From Arachnopeziza araneosa (lineage: Eukaryota; Ascomycota; Leotiomycetes; Helotiales; Arachnopezizaceae), in NCBI GenBank assembly GCA_003988855.1, contig QYAI01000106.1, positions 40,754 through 104,753 on the forward strand: a stretch of 64,000 nucleotides of DNA, read 5' to 3'. Numbering within the stretch: position 1 is the stretch's first letter; every line of letters begins with the position of its first letter. The position numbers and the translations under genes were made by a program. Of this stretch, positions 1-9,182 are shown in pieces. The notes beneath the pieces are model-generated. The model saw only the letters and a list, made by a program, of their open reading frames with translations, was not told where the DNA came from and made no database searches.

Positions 1-867
1 CTTTACAGACCAAGGCTTGTTGTCCTAGAGTCTTCAACTCAAAGTTCTGAAGCTGTTCAGACGTATGTCTTACCTTCTCTTTTGATAGAATCTGCCATTA
101 AGGTTGAGGAAGATGGTATCAAGCCACTGTATCTCATGGAGCTGTTAAGAAGACAAAACATCGTTTCCAAGAACCCGAAGGAATTCGAGGAATCCGAGGA
201 ATCCGACGACAGCTCCACTAACGAATCAGAATCAGAATCAGATTCAGATTCAAACTCAGAGTCTTCTGATTCTGATTCTGCAGAGGAGTTGGTATCTCCG
301 GAGGACTCTTCAAATACCCTGGACCAACACGTTTCTCTCAACTCAAACGACCCTCGAGGGGTCTTAATCTTCACCCGATCCAACGAAGCAGCTGTGCGTC
401 TTGGGCGGCTCATTGCAATTCTTGCTCAATCATCATCATCTGCCGTTGGTGTCTTGACATCCACTCTTCCTCGATCTTCGAGACAACGCACATTGCAATC
501 ATTTGCAAAGAGCAAAGTTTCAATTCTTGTTGCTTCGGATCTTGTCGCTCGTGGGCTTGATCTACCAAACCTGGCCCATGTTGTAAACTACGACGTTCCA
601 AACAGTTTAACAAGCTATATTCACCGCATTGGAAGAACTGCAAGAGCTGGTAAAACCGGTCATGCATGGACATTGTTCACTGGGAGTGAAGGGAGATGGT
701 TCTGGAATGAAATAGGTCGATCGGAACATGTGCAACGGTCAAGAACGAAGATAGAACGTGTCAATATCAAAGCGGAAAGTTTTGATGAGCAGGAAAGAGC
801 CATCTATGAGAAAGCTCTAGAGGAATTAGGCAAGGAAGCTACCGGTGCAGCATTGCAGAAGGATTGA
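1..867 (+). CDS. dbp6: DEAD-box RNA helicase, Dbp6-like (3' part)
   Basis: The frame is already open at base 1 and runs to TGA at 865-867, so this is the C-terminal 288 residues of a gene starting outside the window. The helicase C-terminal domain is clear: GVLIFTRS (motif IV region), LVASDLVARGLDLP (motif V) and YIHRIGRTARAG (motif VI, the Arg finger region). The family uses ATP to remodel pre-60S ribosomes in the nucleolus. The order LPSLLIE, then PLYLMELLRR, then an acidic insert, then GVLIFT is the Dbp6 arrangement as I know it, which is why I prefer Dbp6 over other DEAD-box members. The insert (about codons 62-100) is almost pure Ser/Asp/Glu. The family is certain and the subfamily likely. 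Confidence 0.9.
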   Translation, partial: LYRPRLVVLESSTQSSEAVQTYVLPSLLIESAIKVEEDGIKPLYLMELLRRQNIVSKNPKEFEESEESDDSSTNESESESDSDSNSESSDSDSAEELVSPEDSSNTLDQHVSLNSNDPRGVLIFTRSNEAAVRLGRLIAILAQSSSSAVGVLTSTLPRSSRQRTLQSFAKSKVSILVASDLVARGLDLPNLAHVVNYDVPNSLTSYIHRIGRTARAGKTGHAWTLFTGSEGRWFWNEIGRSEHVQRSRTKIERVNIKAESFDEQERAIYEKALEELGKEATGAALQKD

Positions 868-1081
868 GGGTGAATATGATACTCTTAGAATAAAATCTAG
901 AGCTTTATGATTCACTCCAAGTTTTGTGAATCGCTGCATACCACAATTTCAATTCTACAAACATTGCCACCTGGTTACATTCCATCACCAGCGACGCGTC
1001 ATACTACAACTGTTTGCCACGTCACTTTCTACAATCTTCAACCACGCCTTAGTACAAAATATCACAACGCCCATTAGAGAC

Positions 1082-1385
1082 ATGTCCAACTCTTCAACTT
1101 CAACCAAACCTCGCAGCTCAATGACAAGTAAACTTTTCGACGCCACGAAGAAGGCAAAGGAGTACAGCTCGTTCTTCGTGGACCACATGAAGAGAGGCGA
1201 GATGCCTTGGACACAATGGCATTGCTGTCAACTTATCGATGGCCTCGAGGTAAGCTGTTATGAAAGGGCGATGATTCCCTTACTCACCACTTTGCCAGTG
1301 CGATACGGAGAACCATAGGATCCACAAAAAGTGCAAGAAGTGCGGGAACCGAGTTTGTGATAACTGTGTCAAGAGCACTCTTTAG
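1082..1385 (+). CDS. Small zinc-binding (Cys-rich) protein, 84 aa
   Basis: Two exons, 1082-1249 and 1299-1385, separated by a 49-bp intron (GTAAGC...GCCAG). The unspliced frame runs into the intron and hides the C-terminus. After splicing, the C-terminal 40 residues carry WHCC, then CDTENHRIHKKC, KKCGNRVC and DNCVK: a CxxC...CxxC zinc ribbon or knuckle arrangement with an extra Cys/His pair. The N-terminal half is Ser/Thr-rich and then basic. ATG 1082 is chosen because it begins the coherent spliced protein; a longer upstream frame exists but has no other support. I do not recognise a named family. It lies 215 bp downstream of the helicase on the same strand, with its own short upstream region. 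Probably a real gene of unknown function. Confidence 0.7.
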
Positions 1386-1787
1386 GGTGAAGGGACTTTA
1401 ATAGAGTTCAAGAATTGCTGGCGAACTAGGTGAGAGAGATTGCTCTTCAATTATACAATATCTCTTAACAATTGGTTAGCAGCCCCCGTGGACTTGTGCG
1501 CGGGTTGAGAACGATGAGTTATCTGATTTCAGAGCATGAAAGTATCTGAACTTGAGATAGATACCTAGGTATGAGCGGCTATTGATCAGTGCAAATCAAA
1601 CACAAGCATCATATATATCTCTTTTGTGATGTCAATTTGGGATTTGTGAAGGGCGCTACTGATTAGTCATGATCTCGAGCATATTTATATCCAATTCCTA
1701 GCTTCCACTGTCTTCAAGTACAGAGAGGGAGTTTTAGCTCAACTAGTCAATTACCATCGAAAGCTATTCATCTTCCCATCTCTCAAG
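1386..1787. other. Intergenic, upstream region of the reductase gene
   Basis: No open frame worth reporting. The last 100 bases before ATG 1788 are rich in TC and CA runs, as in a fungal 5' leader. Confidence 0.5.
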
Positions 1788-2945
1788 ATGAAAGCTTTAA
1801 TCCTCAACGCGGAACAAAAAACTGCCGTCGTCAACAACATCCCCATCCCAGCACCTGGCCCTCATGAAATCCTAACCAAAGTCCAAGCCATTGCATTAAA
1901 TCCTATCGATCCGCTATACGTTCGCAATCCTCTCGGATCAACCGGTCGCACGGTTGGGAGTGACTTTGCTGGCGTGATAGCATCGCTCGGAGATTCTGTT
2001 CCATCCTCAAGTTCGTTGAAAATCGGCCAAAGGGTAGCCGGATTCGTCCAAGGCGCTTGCAGTGTGAATGAAAGACCCGGTGCATTCGCAGAATATGTCG
2101 TTTCGCTTTGGGATCTGGTGTGGCAGGTGCCAGATGAGATAAGCCTGGAAGAAGCTGCTACGATTAGCCTTTGTGGTCTGACTGCTGCTCAAGCCCTCTT
2201 TCCCCGACTCGGGCTAGAAGCTCCGTTCTCTAGCATTGCTAAGAGACCAGAGGAAGCGGAACGTGCATGTGGAGAAGTTACTCTCCTCATCTACAGGGCC
2301 TCAACATCGGTCGGCCTATTCGCAGCTCAACTCATCCACCGTTCAGCCGAGTTCACCGGTCAAAAAACCAAGCTCATCGGCGTGGCATCAAAAGCCAGAT
2401 GGGGTATGTTGAAAAGCAGTCCTTATAACTATGACCATTTAGTAGACTACAGAGATCCCAACTGGACAAAAGACGTCTTGGAACTAACCAACAAGCACGG
2501 AGTCCACTGGGCGTATGACTGCATCTCGGAAGGATCTACGGTCCAACTCGTGAGCAGCACGCTCGCTCCCAACGGTTCCATGGCAATCGTACGCTCCCGG
2601 GCCGGAGGAGCGTGGACTGCGGAAATCCTCCCCATGGAACCAATCTACGGCGCTGTATGGGAAGGGCTAGGAGTCAACGTCGAATACCAAGGGATGACGG
2701 TTCCAGCTTCGCCCGAAGCGAGGGATTTTGCTGTTTCCTTCTTCAGGTGGTTGAGTGATGGGGGTATCTTGGTTCCGAATAGAGTGAGAGTCATGCCTGG
2801 AGGGTTAGAGAGGGTCGTGGGTGACGGGTTTGTGTTGCTGGGTGCTGGGGGTATGGGGGATCGTGATGAGAGCAGGAAAGAGCCTTGGATGCGGCCAGTG
2901 GCTGCTGAGAAACTCGTTTATCGGATTGAAACTCAAGAAAATTGA
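1788..2945 (+). CDS. Zinc-independent MDR-family reductase (enoyl reductase/quinone oxidoreductase-like)
   Basis: A single-exon protein of 385 residues, the usual length for this family. The N-terminal GroES-like half has ALNPIDPLYV and GSDFAGVIASLGD; the Rossmann half has LLIYRASTSVGLFAAQL (about residues 165-181), the variant of the nucleotide loop seen in trans-acting enoyl reductases and ToxD-like proteins. The structural-zinc Cys cluster of true alcohol dehydrogenases is absent. The expected reaction is NADPH-dependent reduction of an activated C=C bond or quinone. It converges on the dioxygenase gene, with 153 bp between the two stop codons. The substrate cannot be read from the sequence. 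The family call is firm and the role in a local pathway is inference. Confidence 0.9.
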   Translation: MKALILNAEQKTAVVNNIPIPAPGPHEILTKVQAIALNPIDPLYVRNPLGSTGRTVGSDFAGVIASLGDSVPSSSSLKIGQRVAGFVQGACSVNERPGAFAEYVVSLWDLVWQVPDEISLEEAATISLCGLTAAQALFPRLGLEAPFSSIAKRPEEAERACGEVTLLIYRASTSVGLFAAQLIHRSAEFTGQKTKLIGVASKARWGMLKSSPYNYDHLVDYRDPNWTKDVLELTNKHGVHWAYDCISEGSTVQLVSSTLAPNGSMAIVRSRAGGAWTAEILPMEPIYGAVWEGLGVNVEYQGMTVPASPEARDFAVSFFRWLSDGGILVPNRVRVMPGGLERVVGDGFVLLGAGGMGDRDESRKEPWMRPVAAEKLVYRIETQEN

Positions 2946-3098
2946 TATTACATGAAGAATATTTACTATCCTATAGAATTAAGAAACGGAAAGGCTAACA
3001 AAATCTTACTGACTGTAGCTTTACTTCTCAACAGCGAGTTCCCAACGACATCGACTCCAAACAGATTTCAAAGTCTCCCCTTCTGGATCAGTTCTCAC

Positions 3099-4837
3099 TT
3101 ATTCTGCATGCCCATTCGCATGCCCATTCGCATGCTCATTCTGTATTTTATCCCAAAATTCCACCTGCCAAGGAAGAGGCTCTTGCGCTGCCTTCACCGG
3201 TCCCAAGTCTCCACTCTCCCCCCTCCTCTTCTGCCACTCATCAATATCCCTTTGATCAACGAAGTTCCCGTGAACGCCCAACTTGACTTTGAATGGTAGA
3301 TGAACAACCGCAAGCGGACCTTGTTCTAGATTCAACGCATCAAAGATCAGGATATCGTTCCTCATCACGTCTAAATGATTGAGTAAGGCCATGAGGTAAC
3401 CTTCGCCTTCAACCTCAGAGCCATGTTTTGGCACAAATACGGGTTCTTGGAAGGACGTTGTTGGACCTGCCCAGAACAGATCTTTGATCCCTGTGGACCA
3501 GTTAAAATGACCTAGGACATTAAACAGTCCTCCAGCTGGAGGTCCGCATTTTTTGAAATCGTATTCGCGAGTGGGATCAATTTGAAGTTGCCAGAAATGG
3601 TTATAATGCTTTGTGACCAGACGGTCATCAATACGAGAAAATTCGCCATTGATACCGTATAGCCTCGCCGGTTCCACTCGGGAATTGGTTGGCAACTTGG
3701 GGTCAAAAACCCAGCGCCAGGTATCACAGGACATTTTACCCGAATTACGAGCTGGGAGTGTTGATTCGGTACCTTTATCTGGGGGGAACCAGAAGAAGAC
3801 GTTTCCTGTGGCCACGGTTAAGTCATATACTATATGGCCGTCTTCATTTTCGTAACAGCCTGCAATATGACCATGAAAGGCTATGAAAGTTAGCCGGACT
3901 TCATTTCAAAGTGGAGGAACATACCATTGTCTGATCTTAACCAAACAATATCTTCCGGCTTGCCATTTCTCCTCGGCACAATTCCATACAACTGATCCTC
4001 ATTCGGATCCCATGCGAAGTGATTTCCACCTTTTTTGATGCGTTCCAGTGACGCTTTTAATGGCGTCAATGCAAGAACGAGATAATTCTCACTGATTCCA
4101 CAATCATGAATCATCCCACAAAATGGCGCCTTGTACCAAGTCTCATCCGTCTTCTTCCCATCCTTGTCGATGGTAAACACCACGATGTCGCACGAAGCAT
4201 CATGACCATCACCTCCCGCTTCATATCCAAAACACACCATTTCTCCGGTCACGGGATCAATCTTTGGATGAGCTGTGAAGGTGGGTGATTTCACCTGCCC
4301 GTCGAAATCATATCTCCCAATCGTCTCAAGCGTGATGGGATCCATAGCGAATGGCGGTCCGTCTTCTTTTGTTGCCAAGAGGATACCTCTCCAGAATATG
4401 ACGTTGGTGTTGGCCACACTGCGTATAACTCCTTTGACCATTTCATTGTCTGTATGTGGATTTCGATATCTTCCAAACAAGCTTTTCCTTTCTTGACTTT
4501 CGAACTTTAATCTGTCCGTCATTACATATCGCTGTTTAAAGTCGACGTGTCCATCTTCAAACCGAATAGCAGAGACAGCTCCATCGCCGTTGAAATGAAT
4601 GTCCTCCTCGAATATTGGAGGGAAACGATGATCGGGCTGAACACGAAAAAATGTTCCGTTGATGTCTTTTGGGATCTCTCCCGTGACTTCACACTCAAGA
4701 ATATCTCCTTCAAACCGAGAAGGAACATTGAATCCTGTGAAGAAGCCTGTGTCGGGGAACTTGTTCTGAGATTCTGTTTTCTTGCCTTCCACATAACTCG
4801 GTGCGACTTCCTTGGCGAGGGAATACAGGTGAGCCAT
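3099..4837 (-). CDS. Carotenoid cleavage/lignostilbene-type dioxygenase
   Basis: Two exons on the minus strand, 4837-3925 and 3880-3099, with a 44-bp intron (GTATGT...GGCTAAC...CATAG); 564 residues. This acceptor is chosen because it keeps AFHGHIAG, which supplies an iron ligand. The four His expected of the RPE65/carotenoid oxygenase seven-bladed propeller are present at about His190 (TAHPKID), His244 (MIHDCG), His309 (FHGHI) and His508 (VHGNF). There is no signal peptide, so the enzyme is probably cytosolic. The family cleaves a C=C bond in carotenoids or stilbenes (lignostilbene, resveratrol) with O2 and Fe(II). The fungal branch resembled here is the lignostilbene one, but this is not decisive. 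The C-terminus carries a short NGHANGHA repeat encoded by a DNA micro-repeat near 3115. A Zn2Cys6 gene lies just upstream on the same strand. Confidence 0.93.
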
Positions 4838-5348
4838 GATGAGAGTACAAAAAGATGACTTGGATGATCTTAATATGCTTCACAGTTTGAATTGATCAAC
4901 ATAGTCTCATTCATGTATTTATTATCCAAATATATTTTGGTTTGGGTTGGGCTGGCACCGGTTCAGGGATCGGGGTGATGTAGCCGAGATGGTTATTTGC
5001 CGACTCCTGACCAAAACGTATACCTCGATATTGTACCGGAGTAAGCTGCAGCTGATGCGGGGTAGCTGTGGTACTCTTGAGGAGCTATACAAGCTAGAGG
5101 CAAATAGGTCGAAAATAAATGGAGTGAGCTCCCTAGGGTTTAAGGATCCGTGAAGCTCTAAGTTGAAGGTATTGATTCGAATGAGAAGGAATCTGTTCCA
5201 GGTGTACCGAAAATACCCATATTAATCTCAGAGTCCATCCAAAAAGGATTTCCAAAATCTGTGTTCAGATTCTGAAAGCTGTCAACAGACTCAAAGAATT
5301 GACTGCTTAAATGTTAGCCATAATTTTACAAACCGCAGTGGAGAAAAC
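4838..5348. other. Intergenic between the dioxygenase and the regulator
   Basis: This holds the dioxygenase promoter and the 3' flank of the regulator gene. I see no coding frame with family resemblance. A tRNA-like box A string near 4980 has no partner box B. Confidence 0.5.
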
Positions 5349-7356
5349 CTACAAAGATTGCTCTGTTCCATTCTGCCAATTTGTATTATCTTCAGATTCC
5401 TTTAGTATTCCAAGATCGGCAAGCCGGAGAGGAAGTTCTTTCGTCGCGGTACCGCAAAATCCCACTTGTTCCATCCCTTGAAGCAATCCTAGACAAGCTT
5501 CGATATCCTGCCGTCTATCTTCAGAGTTATTTCGAGCATATGCAAGTACTAATATCATGACAACTTTCAGACCGCATGTTACATCCAACGTAATCAAACT
5601 TGACAGAATCTTTTCGGCAGCCATTTGCTTCAGGATGAAGAGTGCGCTGGAGGCTGCTTCAACGCATGTGTCGCTCAACCGTTCAAACCACCTTCTTTTT
5701 GTAACCCGAATGTTCTTTCCTCGGAGGATCAGATACAGAAGAAATGGCTGTGTGATTAACATGGTAGCATCCCAGTACTTCAAGTGAAGTATAGCAACTG
5801 ATCGTCTATGAGAAGGAGCTACCGGTACACCCCATTTCAAATGAGATGGAAGGCATTTATTCCAGTTTTGAAGCTCTGACAGAAAGTGCGTAATCGTAGC
5901 ATAAGATACTCTCCTGGGGTCAGCGGACCTCTCGGGATATATGGTCTGAATGATTTGCCTTCTCAGTCGGCAGATTGATGTTGAAACGGACAAGATCCCC
6001 AGCGGCGTATGCATTCCCGGAGTGGAAATTCTCTCAGACGGCAATGGAGTTTGGATGCTCAAGCTACGCTCGTCAATGATGAATGGACTTCCGCAGCGTG
6101 AGGAGATGGCTTGATCCAGAATGTAGAGAGTCCACCAAACCCTTCGATTCTGCTCTCTTATCATGAGTGTCTGAGATTTATGAACTCTGTCATGGTGTAA
6201 TCCGAGTGAGTATGCAATGCGGATGCTAGTTCCCATGTAAAGATACGAAGTTATTCTAAAACTGAAAGTCTGGAGAGCTATGCCCTGTTTCGTGTGAGTG
6301 AGATGACAGACAAATAGCAAACTGTAATTACCAGAAGTGCTAGTCCACGAACGCTGTCAATATCCGCTTCATCCTGGACTTGAGGGACTAAAGACTTTGC
6401 TAAAGTGAGATAATCATCCGATGTCTTTGAGTCGAGTTTTTGTTTTTCATCGGGCAACAGGTCCACAGATTCGGATCCACTAGCTCCTCCCAATGCAAAA
6501 ATAGCATACAATGCACACAACCACGATCTCCTACTTGAACAGCCCTCGTCTTCGTAAGTGGAGTCAAGGCGAAGATAGAATTGCTCCGCCGGATAAAGCC
6601 AATAGATACAATGAACTTCCTCAAAATATCTCGCTATGTACTGATCCGCACACTCTCGCGGTGGTAAGTAGATTTTGTCGAAATGCAGAGGCGCAGAGGG
6701 CCGATGAGGTGGAAATGCAAACTTCGACGGCTCAATTATACTCTCTGGGCTTGAAGGCGCCTTCATCGAACACACAGCGGCATTGAAAGCAATTTCAGAG
6801 TGTGCACCAACGTAACCTGTGGGATGTTAATGAAGTAGAGTAACTCTTCAGTCTGGTCTTACGAAATTCTCCTAAAGAGTCCTCCATCAAGCACCCTAGT
6901 TCTTCATGTAAATTTCCGAGCTCTTCAGTCTCTTGGCCGGCATCAACAACATTCTCATCAAGTTTTGACTCTAATGATCTTGGTAAAATGACATTGTTGA
7001 TTGGGCTACCCGTGTCAATATCGGCTGCGAGACTCCGTAGTCGTTCCAAAGACAAGTCTTCAGAAGGTAGTAGATGCTCTAAGATCTTCCTGCTGCATCG
7101 ATACTCTTCTTCGGTAACATGATAGAATGGCCTCTGGTTGCGCCTCGTGGAGAGTCGGCATGGAACTCCGATATGAGCGCAGTATTTGCATGGTCCTGGT
7201 TCGGGATCGACACACTATTATGATAAGACAACGATGATTCAACAATAAGAGAGTCTTTACCTTGGTCTTCCTACTCTTGCATCTATCACAGCTTATAGGA
7301 GTTCGACGCTTGGCCGCTTTGTTGGACCGATTACTGGTTTCGGCCGCTTCAGCCAT
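5349..7356 (-). CDS. Zn2Cys6 transcription factor with fungal-specific TF domain
   Basis: Four exons: 7356-7261, 7214-6863, 6816-6332 and 6284-5349, with introns of 46, 46 and 47 bp; 622 residues. Splicing intron 1 joins the zinc cluster as SCDRCKSRKTKC then CKYCAHIGVPC, spacing Cx2Cx6Cx7Cx2Cx6C, near residues 24-52. The middle-homology domain follows; ECADQYIARYFEEVHCIYWL and the Arg-rich IAYSLGLHHDRVH segment are hallmarks of the fungal_trans domain. It should act in the nucleus on CGG-containing sites. Its place between the dioxygenase and the SnoaL gene (divergent, 661 bp apart) makes it a candidate local regulator of this group, which is inference. Confidence 0.93.
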
Positions 7357-8017
7357 GGAGACAATCTGACCGGGTATGATTTAATTTGTGAAAGGGCTCC
7401 GTTGAGAAAAACTCATACAAGATTCCAACCAACATTCATTTAATGATCCGCGCGGAGTGGTGCTGTTGTTGGTGTGAAGTTGATGGAAGAGGCTCCTTTT
7501 CTTCCCCACATCCTAGAACCCCACATACCATATACTGTCCCCCATACCCCGCATGTACAGATGGGTCTTTCAAGGCCGGGAGCGATTCAATGTCGATCGA
7601 GTACTCCGGCCAAACCCGTTTTTGCGTCCTGTAGAATGAGTGAGGAAATAGTCTAATGCTTGGAACCTCGGAAGAACTTGGGTGCCCATCCGTCTCAAAC
7701 ACCCAGAGATAAATGTACCATATATCAAGGAGACAATTCATCCATCCCAGTCGGTCCCTGCATCATTCAGTAATTAAGGTCTTCGGCGATTGATGAGTTC
7801 CACGTAACACAAATGTATGGTGCGGGGAAGTTTGGAGGCTGAAGAGCGGTAACCAAAGCAGCATATCGGCTTGATGGCACCGAATACCATACGGCAGTGG
7901 ACGGTGGTGATCTCAAATAACATATAAAGGCCGGGTTGAGAGAACGTTACTTGCTTGTCGATAGACTATTGAGAAACATTAGTTACAACATCTCCACTAC
8001 AACGAAATTAGACAATC
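7357..8017. promoter_or_regulatory. Divergent promoter region, regulator / SnoaL-like gene
   Basis: 661 bp between two outward-facing start codons. It contains the CGG-ended strings typical of Zn2Cys6 targets at several places, but I cannot single out a symmetric pair. A TATA-like ATAAAGG lies about 90 bp upstream of ATG 8018. A 101-codon minus-strand frame here was rejected. Confidence 0.4.
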
Positions 8018-8883
8018 ATGGGTGACGAAGTTGCCGAATTGAAGAAGGTGGTGGCGGCACTGCAGAAGGAAGTCACTGGGTTGAGTGGTAAGATGGATCA
8101 ACGCACTACAAGAGCCATGACTGAAATCGGCGTTTAGATAAAACAGAGATCAGAGAGTTACAATACAAATACGGGTACTATCTCGACAAGTGTCTGTATA
8201 AAGAGGCTAGTTCCATGTCAGATATCGGCTTGCACGAGCACTAACAAATTCAGGCTACGCAGCTGTACTCAAACGATCCTGAAACATTTGTCGAATTCAT
8301 TGGTGGTCGATACCGAGGAAAAGCAGGAGTTGAAAGGCTCTACCTGAAACGATTCGGAGATCACTTTGTCAAGGGTCGTAATGGCCCAGTCCATGGATTC
8401 CTCCTCGATCACCCCCAAATGCAAGGCATCATTGACGTTCGAGCCGATGGGAAGACTGCATGTGGTCGATTCAGGGCGCTCATGAGTGCCGGAACCCACA
8501 AATCCGTCAAAGATACTCATCCTCGTGGTCTCGTGCAGTGGTGGGAAGGAGGTGTGTATGAGAATGAGTACATCAAGGAAGACGGCGTTTGGAAGATCTG
8601 GAAGTTGAGATACTTTCCCTTCTGGCATGCCAGTTTTGAGAATGGATGGTCCAACAAGGACCCAGATGAGTTCAAAGGTCTGGTCAACACGACGTTATAT
8701 CCTGAGAATGAGACTGGGCCCGATGAAAAGGTTCCTGAGGTCATGTTGTGGCCAGATGCGAGGGTGGTTCCATTCCATTACACTCATCCGATCACTGGCA
8801 AGCAAGTCAATGAAGATGATTTGAGGGCTCCGGGATATGGAGAAGATGTTTCAACCAGTGCCCCAGCTTTGAAACTGTCATAA
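8018..8883 (+). CDS. SnoaL-like (NTF2-fold) protein with a GC-AG intron
   Basis: Three exons: 8018-8087, 8138-8205 and 8254-8883; 255 residues. Intron 1 (50 bp) is GT-AG. Intron 2 (48 bp) begins AG|GCTAGT and ends CACTAACAAATTCAG, so it is a GC-AG intron; no GT donor nearby keeps the frame. The protein opens with a short coiled coil (ELKKVVAALQKEVTGL) and then reads DKTEIRELQYKYGYYLDKC, the first helix of a SnoaL-like domain. FVEFIGGRYRGKAGVERLY and WKIWKLRYFPFW belong to the cone-shaped sheet. Relatives are cyclases, dehydratases and isomerases acting on small hydrophobic substrates; the actual reaction is unknown. It may work with the reductase and dioxygenase nearby. Confidence 0.88.
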
Positions 8884-9182
8884 AATAACTAGGGCCAACC
8901 GTGTTGAGAGCTTGAATCGGAATGCTTACCTACTCTTCGTGCGTGCTGCAAGTTTTTTCTATTTATATGAGAAATATGGAAGACCTGAGAGAATACAGAA
9001 GTCTTTAAGGTTGAAGAATAGAAGTCATTACGACGAATTTTCTTTTACTGCTTGAACATACTCTAAGAACTTGATGAAGTTGGCATTAGGACTTGAAATC
9101 TGAAATATCTGGTTGAGAATATAAACCAAATGAAGCTTTCAGTTAAGGCCACCACAATTATCAGTATCATATCCATAAATCA

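Noticed and set aside
926..1081. Upstream in-frame extension of the small zinc protein
   Set aside because: The extended N-terminus has no recognisable feature and ATG 1082 already gives a complete spliced protein with an ordinary leader.
4975..5045. tRNA-like string GATGTAGCCGAGATGG resembling box A
   Set aside because: No box B (GGTTCRANNCC) follows at the right distance and no cloverleaf forms.
7436..7741. 101-codon minus-strand frame with ATG between two divergent genes
   Set aside because: It lies in a promoter region, has no family resemblance, and its composition (Trp/Tyr then Ser/Glu) does not look like a domain.
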